Source: Maricaulis sp.
Lineage (GTDB): Bacteria; Pseudomonadota; Alphaproteobacteria; Caulobacterales; Maricaulaceae
Reading direction: 5' to 3'
DNA length: 64,000 nt
Assembly (NCBI RefSeq): GCF_017642925.1
Contig: NZ_JAEPOL010000014.1
Coordinates: forward strand, 1-64,000
Shown here: positions 8,988-17,309 of the stretch, piece after piece
Layout of the letters: each line of letters opens with the position of its first letter
Numbering within the stretch: the stretch's first letter is position 1
Notes under the pieces: generated by a model
The model's input: only the letters and a program-made list of their open reading frames with translations
What the model was told of the DNA's origin: nothing
Database searches by the model: none
Made by a program: the position numbers and the translations under genes

Positions 8988-9146
8988 TCAATCCCGTCTG
9001 CGTCCGCCTCCGTTTGCGGAGAAGGTCACCGAAAAGGCGATGCCGATGATCAGGGGGACCCAGATCGGCAATTCGCCGACACCGGGGGCGTCGAGCGCGG
9101 CGGCGATGTGATCGTCGACCAGCCACCACAGAAGAAAAAGCCACAT
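8988..9146 (-). CDS. Small single-pass membrane protein, 52 aa
   Basis: A 52-residue ORF starting MWLFLLWWLVDDHIAAAL. It has a hydrophobic, Trp-rich N-terminus, an acidic/helical middle, a second hydrophobic stretch (IWVPLIIGIAFSVTF) and a basic tail GGGRRRD. No family is recognised. Support for reality: a purine-rich AAGGGA about 8 nt before the ATG, a start only 23 nt after the stop of the metC-like gene on the same strand, and no competing gene. It would be the last gene of the cysK-sseA-metC operon. It ends 17 nt from the convergent TetR gene. Confidence 0.5.
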   Translation of the reverse strand: MWLFLLWWLVDDHIAAALDAPGVGELPIWVPLIIGIAFSVTFSANGGGRRRD

Positions 9147-9169
9147 GTCTACGTCCCTTTCGTGCTGGA

Positions 9170-10318
9170 TCAGGCGACGGCGGCGAACCCCCGTTCCAGA
9201 TCGGCGATGAGGTCTTCCGGCGCTTCCAGGCCGATGGCGAAGCGGATCAGGGCGCCGTCATGGCGGTGCGCGGTCTTGGTGCGCTTGAGCTGGGGGTCGC
9301 AATGGATCGCCAGGCTCTCATAGCCGCCCCAGGAAAAGCCCATGCCGAACACGTCGAGCGCATCGAGGAAGCGCTCGCTCTTCGGAATGTCCCAGCCGGG
9401 GAACTCCACCGAGAACAGGCCGCAGCCGCCGGTAAAGTCGCGCTGGAACAGGGCGTTGTCGGGATGGTCGGCATGAGCCGGGTGCAGGATACGGCCGGTC
9501 TCCGGACGCGATTTCAGCCAGTCGGCGATGGCCATCGAAGACGCAAAGCTGCGCTCCATCCGCACCGCCATCGAGCGCAGGCCGCGCAGGGCGAGATAGA
9601 CATCGTCGGGCGCGGTGTGGAAGCCGAAGCTCCGCTCGGTCGCCTGCAGGCGCGCAAACAGCGCCTCGTCTCGCGCCACCACGGCGCCCATCAGGAGATC
9701 GGAATGCCCGCCGACATATTTGGTCAGCGCCTGGGCGGCATAATCGACGCCCAGCTGCAGCGGTTTCAGGGTCAGCCCCGCGCTCCAGGTATCGTCGATA
9801 ATGGTGATGACGCCTTTCTCGCGCGCGACCTTGGCGATGGCCGGAATATCCTGCATCTCCATCGTCAGGGAGCCGGGCGATTCCAGCAGGATGGCCTGGG
9901 TTTCGTCCGTGATAAGATCGGCGATCTCCGCGCCCATGCGCGGCGCGAAGAATTCCGTCTTCACGCCGAATTTCGGCATGGTGGTCAGAAGGAAATTGCG
10001 CACCGGTCCGTAGATGCAATCGGCCGCCAGCACCGTCCCGCCAGCCTCGACCGAAGCCAGGATGGAGAGCGTGTTGGCCATCAGGCCGGAGGAGGTGAGG
10101 GCACAGCCCGCACCGCCCTGCAGCTCGGTCAGCGCCCCGCGCAGGGCCTGGTGGGTTTCCAGACCGACCCGGCCGTAATGCACGCGCCCCTGCGGGAAGT
10201 CGTAAAGCTCGGCCGCTGACGGGGCGAGCATGGTCGAGCCGCGGGCGACAGACGGATTGACCTGTCCGCGTTCGTCGTGCGGCCGTCCAAGCCGGGTGAG
10301 CCGGGTTTCGTCCTTCAT
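9170..10318 (-). CDS. metC: Cystathionine beta-lyase (Cys/Met metabolism PLP enzyme)
   Basis: A 382-residue fold-type I PLP enzyme of the Cys/Met metabolism family. Visible marks are the N-terminal TRLTRLGR, YGRVGLETHQALRGALTELQGG, LASVEAGGTVLAADCIYGP, the DDTWSAG segment and the PLP-lysine region QALTKYVGGHSDLLMG. The spacing and the SDLLMGAV sequence favour cystathionine beta-lyase (cleaves cystathionine to homocysteine, pyruvate and ammonia) over cystathionine gamma-synthase, although the family is hard to split by eye. The ATG at 10318 is chosen over an upstream start because AGGGA lies 6 nt before it. It begins 8 nt after the stop of sseA. Confidence 0.82.
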   Translation of the reverse strand: MKDETRLTRLGRPHDERGQVNPSVARGSTMLAPSAAELYDFPQGRVHYGRVGLETHQALRGALTELQGGAGCALTSSGLMANTLSILASVEAGGTVLAADCIYGPVRNFLLTTMPKFGVKTEFFAPRMGAEIADLITDETQAILLESPGSLTMEMQDIPAIAKVAREKGVITIIDDTWSAGLTLKPLQLGVDYAAQALTKYVGGHSDLLMGAVVARDEALFARLQATERSFGFHTAPDDVYLALRGLRSMAVRMERSFASSMAIADWLKSRPETGRILHPAHADHPDNALFQRDFTGGCGLFSVEFPGWDIPKSERFLDALDVFGMGFSWGGYESLAIHCDPQLKRTKTAHRHDGALIRFAIGLEAPEDLIADLERGFAAVA

Positions 10319-10326
10319 CAAGTCCC

Positions 10327-11145
10327 TCAATCTGTTTCGACAGGCGTATCGCTGCGGCTGCCCCATTCTGCCCAGGACCCGTCATAGACAGCGGCCGTGC
10401 GGCCTTCGCGCTCCAGGGCAAGCGCAAGGATGCAGGCCGTCACCCCGGAGCCGCAAGTGGTAATGACGGGCGTATCGTCGCGCAGACCCGCATCATGAAA
10501 ACCAATGGCGTCGCCGATGAGTCGCCCGTGCGCGTCCAGCAGTCCCGCGAAGGGCAGGCTCAACGCGCCGGGCATGTGTCCGCTACGCATGCCGGGGCGC
10601 GGTTCGGCTGTCTTGCCGGCAAAGCGCGCTGCGGGACGGGCATCGAGAATCTGGTGCGTGCCGGATGCGACTGCATCCAGCACAGCCTCTCGGCCGGCGA
10701 GACGCCGAGGCTGGAATTCAGCCGTGAAGTTCCCTTGTGACCAGGTCTCTGCGGGCCTGGTCTCGACCGGGCCGCCCTCGGCCAGCCAGAGCGGCAGTCC
10801 GCCGCTCAGCACGCGTACGGCCTCATGTCCCATCGCCCGGAACATCCACCACACGCGCGCTGCGCTGAACAGGCCCATGCGGTCATAGACGATCAGCTCG
10901 CTGTCCCGGTCGATCCCCAGGGCGCGGGCATGACGCTCGAAGACGTCCGGCGGCGGCAGCATGTGGGGCAGGGGCGAGGTCTCGTCCTTCACCGTGTCGA
11001 TATCGATCGGCCGGGCGCCCGGAATATAACCCGTCACGCGCGGCTGCGGCCCGCCCTCGAAAGTCCAGGTCGCGTCGAGAAAGACGGTTTCGGCGGCGCC
11101 GTGCTGCCTGAGAGCATCGGCGACGGAGATGACCGGGTCGGTCAT
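10327..11145 (-). CDS. sseA: 3-mercaptopyruvate/thiosulfate sulfurtransferase
   Basis: A 272-residue cytoplasmic sulfurtransferase with two rhodanese domains: residues about 1-140 (FLDATW, GYIPGARPIDID, VIVYDR-type strand) are inactive, and about 160-270 carry the active loop with CGSGVTA. That loop is the form seen in 3-mercaptopyruvate sulfurtransferases. It transfers sulfur from mercaptopyruvate or thiosulfate to an acceptor. Its ATG overlaps the cysK stop by 4 nt (ATGA), so translation is coupled. Together with cysK and the metC-like gene it forms a sulfur-handling operon. Confidence 0.9.
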   Translation of the reverse strand: MTDPVISVADALRQHGAAETVFLDATWTFEGGPQPRVTGYIPGARPIDIDTVKDETSPLPHMLPPPDVFERHARALGIDRDSELIVYDRMGLFSAARVWWMFRAMGHEAVRVLSGGLPLWLAEGGPVETRPAETWSQGNFTAEFQPRRLAGREAVLDAVASGTHQILDARPAARFAGKTAEPRPGMRSGHMPGALSLPFAGLLDAHGRLIGDAIGFHDAGLRDDTPVITTCGSGVTACILALALEREGRTAAVYDGSWAEWGSRSDTPVETD

Positions 11146-12146
11146 GCCTCCATCCAGGCCGGCACCGGCAGGCCCTTCTCGCGCAGGAAGTCGGGATTGT
11201 AGAGCTTGGACTGGTAGCGCGAGCCGTGATCGCACAGCACGGTCACGATGGTGTGGCCGGGGCCCATATCGCGCGCCATGCGGATGGCACCGGCGATATT
11301 CACCCCCGACGATCCGCCCAGGCAAAGGCCTTCCTGCGTGATCAGATCGAAGATCAGGGGCAGGGCTTCCTCGTCGGAGATGCGATAGGCCCGGTCGACC
11401 TTGGTATCGACGAGATTGGCCGTGATGCGGCTCTGGCCGATACCTTCGGTGATGGAGGTGCCTTCTGATTTCAGCTCGCCATGGGCGAAATAGCCGTAGA
11501 GCGCTGCACCGCCGGGATCGGCGATACCGATCTGCACATCGGGATTTTTCGCCTTCAGCCCGGCCGACAGGCCGCCCAGCGTGCCGCCCGAACCGACTGC
11601 ACAGATGAAGCCGTCGACCTTGCCGTCCGTCTGGTCCCAGACTTCCTGCGCCGTCGTGGCCGCGTGGAAATCGCGATTGGCGGTATTGTCGAACTGGTTG
11701 GCCCAGATCGCCCCATTGGGTTCGCTCTTGGCCAGTTCCTCGGCCAGCGTGCCGGAATAGCGCGCATAGTGATTGGGGTTGGAATAGGGGACGGCATCGA
11801 CCTCGATCAGCTCGGCGCCGAGAAGCCGGATCGCGTCCTTCTTTTCCTTCGACTGGGTGCGCGGGAAGACAATCACCACCTTGTAGCCCAGGGCAGCGCC
11901 GACCATGGCCAGACCGATCCCGGTATTGCCGGCCGTGCCTTCCACGATCGTACCGCCGGGTTTCAGTGCGCCGGATTTCTCCGCCGCACGGATGATGCCC
12001 AGCGCGGCCCGGTCCTTGATCGATCCGCCGGGGTTGAGAAATTCCGCCTTGCCGAGGATCTCGCAGCCCGTCGCCTCGGAGGCTGCGTTGAGCCGGATCA
12101 GCGGCGTGTTTCCGATCAGGTCGATAACGGACTTGGCGGGGGTCAC
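11142..12146 (-). CDS. cysK: Cysteine synthase A
   Basis: A 334-residue fold-type II PLP enzyme (O-acetylserine sulfhydrylase) that makes cysteine from O-acetylserine and sulfide. Seen: IGNTPLIRLN near the N-terminus, the PLP-lysine segment NPGGSIKDRAA, EGTAGNTGIGLA, and GSGGTLGG for phosphate binding. It is longer than the typical 310 residues; the C-terminal region (DHGSRYQSKLYNPDF) matches the CysK/CBS-type family. The GTG at 12146 has GGAG about 9 nt upstream and gives the expected N-terminus. It is the first gene of the operon and overlaps sseA by 4 nt. Confidence 0.92.
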   Translation of the reverse strand: MTPAKSVIDLIGNTPLIRLNAASEATGCEILGKAEFLNPGGSIKDRAALGIIRAAEKSGALKPGGTIVEGTAGNTGIGLAMVGAALGYKVVIVFPRTQSKEKKDAIRLLGAELIEVDAVPYSNPNHYARYSGTLAEELAKSEPNGAIWANQFDNTANRDFHAATTAQEVWDQTDGKVDGFICAVGSGGTLGGLSAGLKAKNPDVQIGIADPGGAALYGYFAHGELKSEGTSITEGIGQSRITANLVDTKVDRAYRISDEEALPLIFDLITQEGLCLGGSSGVNIAGAIRMARDMGPGHTIVTVLCDHGSRYQSKLYNPDFLREKGLPVPAWMEA

Positions 12147-12262
12147 GGGCGCTCTCCAGTTTTGCGGACGTTGCGGGCGATATAGGCATCGACTTGTCGG
12201 GCCTCCAGCAACAAAACGCAAATCCGGCGATCCGGATTGCAGCTTGGTGCGTAGAACCGGGT

Positions 12263-12865
12263 ATGAAAACGCTCGCCCTGATCCTGCTGACGGCCGTCGC
12301 ATCGCCGGCGCCCGTGCCAGCCGAACCGCCCGCCGATCTCGTGTTCGACGTCCTGCGCAATGGTCAGGAGTTCGGGCGGCACGAAGTCCGCTTCGATGCG
12401 GGGCAGGACGGGGCTCTCCTGGTCGATATCGATATCGAACTCCGGGCGGGCCTGGGCCCGATAACCGTCTTTCGCTACGAGCATTCCTCAGAAGAAGTCT
12501 GGCGCGACGGTCAGCTCGTCTCGCTGGAAGCCGAGACGCTGAAGGATGGCGACCGGGTTGCGGTCGATGTCGAACGCGGCAGCGATGCCGGTCTTGCCGA
12601 CCTGATGCCCTCAAGCCACTGGCTGGGCTATGACGTGGCGCTCACGCGGATCCTGAATACCGAAACCGGCGAGCCCATGCCCGTGGAGATCGAGGATCTG
12701 GGCCTGGAGACGATCGAGACGGCATCCGGCACGATCGAGGCGCGCCGTATCCGCATGACCGGCACGCTGACGGTCGACCTCTGGTACGACGCGGAAGGCC
12801 GCTGGGTCGGTTGCGCGTTCGAAGCGCGCGGCCAGTCGATCCGCTACGTCCTGCAGGACGCCTAG
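12263..12865 (+). CDS. DUF6134 family secreted protein
   Basis: A 200-residue protein with a signal peptide (MKTLALILLTAVASPAP) and a beta-rich domain of the DUF6134 type: DLVFDVLRNGQEFGRHEVRF, FRYEHSSEEVWRDGQLVSLEAET and LWYDAEGRWVGCAFEARG. The function is not known; the fold recalls lipoprotein- or outer-membrane-associated proteins that bind hydrophobic ligands, but this is inference. The start at 12263 is chosen over 12194 because it gives a clean signal peptide. The stop TAG shares the CCTAGG palindrome with the stop of the convergent photolyase gene. Confidence 0.72.
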   Translation: MKTLALILLTAVASPAPVPAEPPADLVFDVLRNGQEFGRHEVRFDAGQDGALLVDIDIELRAGLGPITVFRYEHSSEEVWRDGQLVSLEAETLKDGDRVAVDVERGSDAGLADLMPSSHWLGYDVALTRILNTETGEPMPVEIEDLGLETIETASGTIEARRIRMTGTLTVDLWYDAEGRWVGCAFEARGQSIRYVLQDA

Positions 12866-14331
12866 GCGTTCTCTTCGGCGGTTTGCGACTTCATCTGTTC
12901 GAAGGCGGCGAGAGCGGCCTCACGTCCCGCTTTCAGGTCGACGACGGGGCGCGGATAGCTGCGTCCCAGCTCCACGCCCTGCGATGCAAGCTGTCCGGCC
13001 GACACCTCCCAGGGCGCATGGATGTCGCGTGTCGAAAGACTGACGAGCTCGGGCACCCAGCGGCGGACATAATGGCCGTCCGGGTCGAATTTCTCGCCCT
13101 GGGTCGCCGGATTGAAGATGCGGAAATAGGGCGCCGCATCGGCGCCGGAGCCGGCGACCCATTGCCAGCTTGCGGCATTCACCACCGGATCGGCATCGAC
13201 CAGCGTATCCTCGAACCAGGCCATGCCGTCACGCCAGTGACAGCCGATATGCTTGATCAGGTAGGAGGCGGTGATCATGCGCGGACGATTGTGCATCCAG
13301 CCGGTCTTCCAGAGCTCGCGCATCGCCGCATCGACCATGGGAATACCGGTCCGGCCGCGCTGCCAGGCCTCGAGGCCTTCGGGATTGTCGCGCCAGGGGA
13401 AGTGATCGAAGCGCGGGTCGAAATTCTTCTGCCGCAGATCGCCGAAATGATGCACCAGATAATAGGCAAAGTCGCGCCAGCCGATTTCCGCGAGGTATTT
13501 TTCGGCTGCCCCGAAGGACTGCCCGCGCTCGGCCTGCAGCTGGACGCGGTGCCAGACCGTGCGGGGCGAAATCTCGCCCCAGCCCAGATGCGGCGACAGG
13601 CGTGACGTGCCGAACAGGTCGGGCCGGTCGCGATGGGTCTTGTAGTCGGGCAGCGCCTCGCCGAGGAAGGTTTCAAGCTGTTTGCGGGCCGCCGCTTCGC
13701 CGGGCGTCCAGCGATCATGGAAACCGGCGGCCCAGTCGGGCTTGACCGGCAGCAGCTCCCAGTCTGCCAGATCGTCGCTGGCAATCGCATCGGCTGCGAT
13801 CAGCCTGTCCGGTGAGGGCAGGGGCGCGCGGGGCGAAAAGTCTTTCTGTGCGGCCCGCCAGAAGGCGCTGAACACCTTGTAGGGCTGGCCGGAGCCGTTG
13901 AGCACGCTGGCCGGATCGATCAGGGTCGTGGCGCGGAAGGCGCGCGGCCGGACATCCGCCGCCTGCAGCGCCTCGGCGATATCGCGGTCGCGCGCAGCGA
14001 TCCAGGGCCAGTCGACCCGGTTCCAGAAAACCTCGCGCACGCCGGCCTCGCGTACGATCTGCGGGATCAGATCGGCCGCCGCGCCCTGGCGCAGGCTGAG
14101 CCTTCCGCCCAGGCGTTCGATATCGGCCGCAAGGGCGGTCAGCGAATGATGCAGCCACCAGTCCGCCGCCGCGCCCGGTGACAGGCGCAGGGCCTTATCG
14201 TCTTCACGAATATAGACAAACAGGAGCGGGCGGCCGCTCTGGACCGCGGCATGCAGTGCCGGATTGTCGGCCAGGCGAAGGTCGCGCCGGAACCAGACGA
14301 GTGCAGGTGCGGTGGCGGTTGCAGTTGCCAT
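12862..14331 (-). CDS. phrB: Deoxyribodipyrimidine photolyase
   Basis: A 489-residue blue-light DNA repair enzyme that splits pyrimidine dimers using FAD. The N-terminal antenna domain begins LVWFRRDLRLADNPAL. The C-terminal FAD domain carries GRTGIPMVDAAMREL, TGWMHNRPRM, HIGCHWRDGMAWFEDTLVDAD and NAASWQWVAGSGADAAPYFRIFNP, all typical of class I CPD photolyases. The start ATG is at 14331; the frame stays open upstream but no homologous sequence is there. The promoter region is shared with the divergent kdsA. It is convergent with the DUF6134 gene. Confidence 0.95.
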   Translation of the reverse strand: MATATATAPALVWFRRDLRLADNPALHAAVQSGRPLLFVYIREDDKALRLSPGAAADWWLHHSLTALAADIERLGGRLSLRQGAAADLIPQIVREAGVREVFWNRVDWPWIAARDRDIAEALQAADVRPRAFRATTLIDPASVLNGSGQPYKVFSAFWRAAQKDFSPRAPLPSPDRLIAADAIASDDLADWELLPVKPDWAAGFHDRWTPGEAAARKQLETFLGEALPDYKTHRDRPDLFGTSRLSPHLGWGEISPRTVWHRVQLQAERGQSFGAAEKYLAEIGWRDFAYYLVHHFGDLRQKNFDPRFDHFPWRDNPEGLEAWQRGRTGIPMVDAAMRELWKTGWMHNRPRMITASYLIKHIGCHWRDGMAWFEDTLVDADPVVNAASWQWVAGSGADAAPYFRIFNPATQGEKFDPDGHYVRRWVPELVSLSTRDIHAPWEVSAGQLASQGVELGRSYPRPVVDLKAGREAALAAFEQMKSQTAEENA

Positions 14332-14454
14332 GAGTGTCCTGTGGATCGATAAGGGCCTTGTCTGAATACGCCGCCGACCCGATATCGGATCAGGCGAGCG
14401 ACACCAGCGCCGGCGGCAGGCCGGCTGCAGAACGAGGCCCGAAGGAGGCCGTGA

Positions 14455-15303
14455 ATGAGCCAGGTCAATTCCGTGATTTCCGTACCCCGTCCCGGTCGCG
14501 ATCCGATCGAGATCGGCAATGACCGCAAGCTCACCTTCATCGCCGGCCCCTGCCAGCTGGAAAGCCGCGAACACGGGCTGGAAGTCTCCCAGCAATTGCG
14601 CGAGATCGCCGACCGTCTCGATGTCGGCCTGATCTACAAGACGTCCTACGACAAGGCGAACCGCACCTCGCTCTCGAGCGCGCGCGGCATGGGGCTGGAA
14701 GCCTCGCTGCCGGTATTTGCCGAGATCCGCGAGAAGACTGGCCTGCCGGTGCTGACCGATGTGCACACGGCCGAGCAGGCCAAGCTCGCCGCCCAGGCCG
14801 TCGACGTGATCCAGATCCCGGCCTTCCTGTGCCGCCAGACCGATCTGCTGATCGCGGCGGCCGAAACCGGCAAGCCGGTGAATGTGAAAAAGGGCCAGTT
14901 CCTGGCGCCCTGGGACATGAAGAATGTCATCGCCAAAGTGGCCGATGCCGGCAATCCGAATGTCATGGCCTGTGAGCGCGGCGCCAGCTTCGGCTATAAC
15001 ACGCTCGTCTCCGACATGCGTTCACTGCCGATCATGGCCAGCTTCGGCGCACCCGTCGTGTTCGACGCGACCCATTCCGTGCAACAGCCCGGCGGGCAGG
15101 GCACGACCTCCGGCGGCCAGCGCGAATTCGTGCCGACCCTGGCGCGTGCGGCCGTCTCCGTGGGCGTTGCCGCCGTCTTCATGGAAACCCATCCGGATCC
15201 CGACAATGCCCCGTCGGACGGCCCCAACATGGTGCCGCTGAGCGAATTCGAAGCCCTGGCGGCCCGTCTTTTGGAGTTCGATGCGCTGGCGAAAGGCCTC
15301 TAG
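14455..15303 (+). CDS. kdsA: 3-deoxy-8-phosphooctulonate synthase (KDO8P synthase)
   Basis: A 282-residue cytoplasmic TIM-barrel enzyme that condenses arabinose-5-phosphate and phosphoenolpyruvate to KDO-8-phosphate for lipid A/LPS inner core. Signature segments: [61 protein letters not shown], and [20 protein letters not shown] lies a few bases before the ATG at 14455. KdsA is usually near pyrG/eno in proteobacteria; here it stands alone, divergent from the photolyase and convergent with the DUF3089 gene (4-nt overlap). Confidence 0.96.
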   Translation: MSQVNSVISVPRPGRDPIEIGNDRKLTFIAGPCQLESREHGLEVSQQLREIADRLDVGLIYKTSYDKANRTSLSSARGMGLEASLPVFAEIREKTGLPVLTDVHTAEQAKLAAQAVDVIQIPAFLCRQTDLLIAAAETGKPVNVKKGQFLAPWDMKNVIAKVADAGNPNVMACERGASFGYNTLVSDMRSLPIMASFGAPVVFDATHSVQQPGGQGTTSGGQREFVPTLARAAVSVGVAAVFMETHPDPDNAPSDGPNMVPLSEFEALAARLLEFDALAKGL

Positions 15304-16505
15304 CGGAATTCCCTGCGGTCGGGGATGGGTACGACAGGCGCATCCTCGACTTCCTCGATTCCGTCCAGTGCCGGCGCCCAGCGGCGCTCCTCCTGCAGGA
15401 TGGTCGAGAGATTGAGGCTGCGCCGCGCCGCATCCAGCCGCAGATCCTCGTAGAAGAGGTTGAAGGGCGGGACGCGGTATTCCTCGGCCATCCGGTTGGG
15501 GCGGCGCAGATCGGCATAGTCCGGCTCCTCCACGAACAGGATTCCGTCACCGCACTGGGCACCGGTCTGCCCGGGCACGGGTGCTGGCGTTGAATCCGGC
15601 GGCAGGCCTTCAGCCGCGACACCGCCGCGATGCAGGCGTGCCGAGGCGTATTCCGCCGTGCGCGCCGACAGGATCGGATTGACGCACAGGAGGCCGCGCC
15701 CGTCGACAAAGTCCAGACCGCCGCGCGGCGTCCAGGTCATCGAGCGTTCGGTGAGGATGCGGATACGGGCCTCCTCGCCCGGGCGGGCGTAGGAATAGGC
15801 CAGCACGCAGCGCACATCCTCGGGCGTCTCGCAGGGCGGGATATCGGCCAGAACAGTGTTGAACAGGTCCAGCGGGACCGGCGATTCGAGGATATAGGCC
15901 GCGATCAGCCGCTCGCGCAGTTCCGGATCGGGCGCGACCCGTTCGATCAGCAGGCCCAGCACGTGGAACCCGCCCTGGCCGACCCCGGCCAGCAGGATCG
16001 GCCGGTCATCGCCTGCCTGCATCAGGAAAGCCTCGAAGGCGCGTTCGACATCACCATAGGCAAACTGCCGCGCCAGGATCGAATCCTCGCGATTATTCAT
16101 GAAGGTATAGAGCGCCGCCTGGCGGTATTTCGGCGCAAAGAGCACGCCGGAATTGGCGAAGGGCGCGGCATAATTGGGCAGCATGGTGCGCGTCACCGCC
16201 TCGACGGCGCGCTCCTTGTCCAGCTCGGCATTCCAGTTCGAACCGCCCGAATAGGTGGTGGGGTGCACGAAGAAGACCGCCGGCTCGTCCTCGCCGGTGA
16301 AGGTGCCGCGGGCGAACCAGGCCTCGGCGCTGGCATAATTGGCGCCGCGCGGCGGGGTGTAGGTCTGGAAGGGTTCGCCGGGGTCCTGGAAGGTCTGGTA
16401 GATCTGGTCACGCAGGGCCCAGCTGGTCAGCGCTAGCAGGACCAGAAACCCGGCCGCACCGGCCAGCATCATCCAGCGGGCGATCGAGACAGGATTGGCC
16501 TTCAT
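15300..16505 (-). CDS. DUF3089 alpha/beta-hydrolase-like protein lacking the serine
   Basis: A 401-residue protein with an N-terminal transmembrane anchor (about 12-30, [19 protein letters not shown]) and an alpha/beta-hydrolase-like domain of the DUF3089 family: [16 protein letters not shown] near 78, [15 protein letters not shown] near 121, and YGDVERAF. In this family the nucleophile elbow is normally GHSQG. Here residues 174-178 are GVGQG, so the expected serine at 176 is glycine. The protein may be a non-catalytic binder or use other residues. The start is an ATG at 16505. Its 3' end overlaps kdsA by 4 nt in convergent orientation. Confidence 0.8.
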   Translation of the reverse strand: MKANPVSIARWMMLAGAAGFLVLLALTSWALRDQIYQTFQDPGEPFQTYTPPRGANYASAEAWFARGTFTGEDEPAVFFVHPTTYSGGSNWNAELDKERAVEAVTRTMLPNYAAPFANSGVLFAPKYRQAALYTFMNNREDSILARQFAYGDVERAFEAFLMQAGDDRPILLAGVGQGGFHVLGLLIERVAPDPELRERLIAAYILESPVPLDLFNTVLADIPPCETPEDVRCVLAYSYARPGEEARIRILTERSMTWTPRGGLDFVDGRGLLCVNPILSARTAEYASARLHRGGVAAEGLPPDSTPAPVPGQTGAQCGDGILFVEEPDYADLRRPNRMAEEYRVPPFNLFYEDLRLDAARRSLNLSTILQEERRWAPALDGIEEVEDAPVVPIPDRREFR

Positions 16506-16646
16506 GCCGTCACGGTCTCCCTGCAGACTTGCCGGAAGGTGTCGCGTGCCGAGATTGGCGCACCGGAATCCATAACGTAGACTACCCTTGCTGCGGGGGA
16601 ATCAGCTCATTTCACGCGCCTTGCGCCGTCCGGACACGGGAGTGCC

Positions 16647-17309
16647 ATGTTTCGCTGGCTTCGCAACAGTTTCCTCACCGGGATCGTTATCGCAACCCCG
16701 TTGGGTGTGACGCTTTATCTGATCGTCGCATTCGTCGGCTTCGTCGACAATGTCGTCAAGCCGCTGATCCCGGCGCGCTACAATCCGGAAAACTATCTGC
16801 CCGGCGATTTCACCCTGCCCGGGCTGGGCGTGTTGATCGCGGTGGTGATCCTGACCCTGCTGGGTGCCTTCGCCGCCAATGTGTTCGGCCGGACGCTGAT
16901 CAATCTGGGCGACCGGATCGTCGCCGGCGTGCCGCTGGTGCGCAATGTCTATGGCGCGCTGAAGCAGATCATGGAGACGGTGTTTTCCGGAAAGAGCAAT
17001 TCCTTCAAGGAAGTCGTGCTGATCGAATACCCGATGAAAGGGCTCTATGTGGTCGCTTTCGTCTCGGCCAATGGCGACAATAATCTGAAGGAAAAGATTT
17101 CCGACGATGTGGTCGGCCTGTTCGTGCCCACAACGCCCAACCCGACTTCCGGCTTTCTGCTCTACACGCCCAAGAAGAACACCATCCCGATCGACATGTC
17201 GGTGGAAGAGGCGGCCAAGCTGATCATCTCCTTCGGCATGGTCACGCCGGACAAGCTGCCGCGCGATGTGCGCGCCACCCTGCCGCCGGAAATGTTCACC
17301 CGGACCTGA
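16647..17309 (+). CDS. DUF502 membrane protein
   Basis: A 220-residue inner-membrane protein of the DUF502 family: two transmembrane helices (about 8-30, FLTGIVIATPLGVTLYLIV, and about 55-80, GVLIAVVILTLLGAFAANV) with a cytoplasmic C-terminal domain showing GDRIVAGVPLVRNVYGALKQ and PTTPNPTSGFLLYTP. Family members are common in bacteria and archaea but their function is not known. The gene overlaps recG by 14 nt at 17296-17309 in convergent orientation, and this whole arrangement is common in alphaproteobacteria. Confidence 0.82.
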   Translation: MFRWLRNSFLTGIVIATPLGVTLYLIVAFVGFVDNVVKPLIPARYNPENYLPGDFTLPGLGVLIAVVILTLLGAFAANVFGRTLINLGDRIVAGVPLVRNVYGALKQIMETVFSGKSNSFKEVVLIEYPMKGLYVVAFVSANGDNNLKEKISDDVVGLFVPTTPNPTSGFLLYTPKKNTIPIDMSVEEAAKLIISFGMVTPDKLPRDVRATLPPEMFTRT

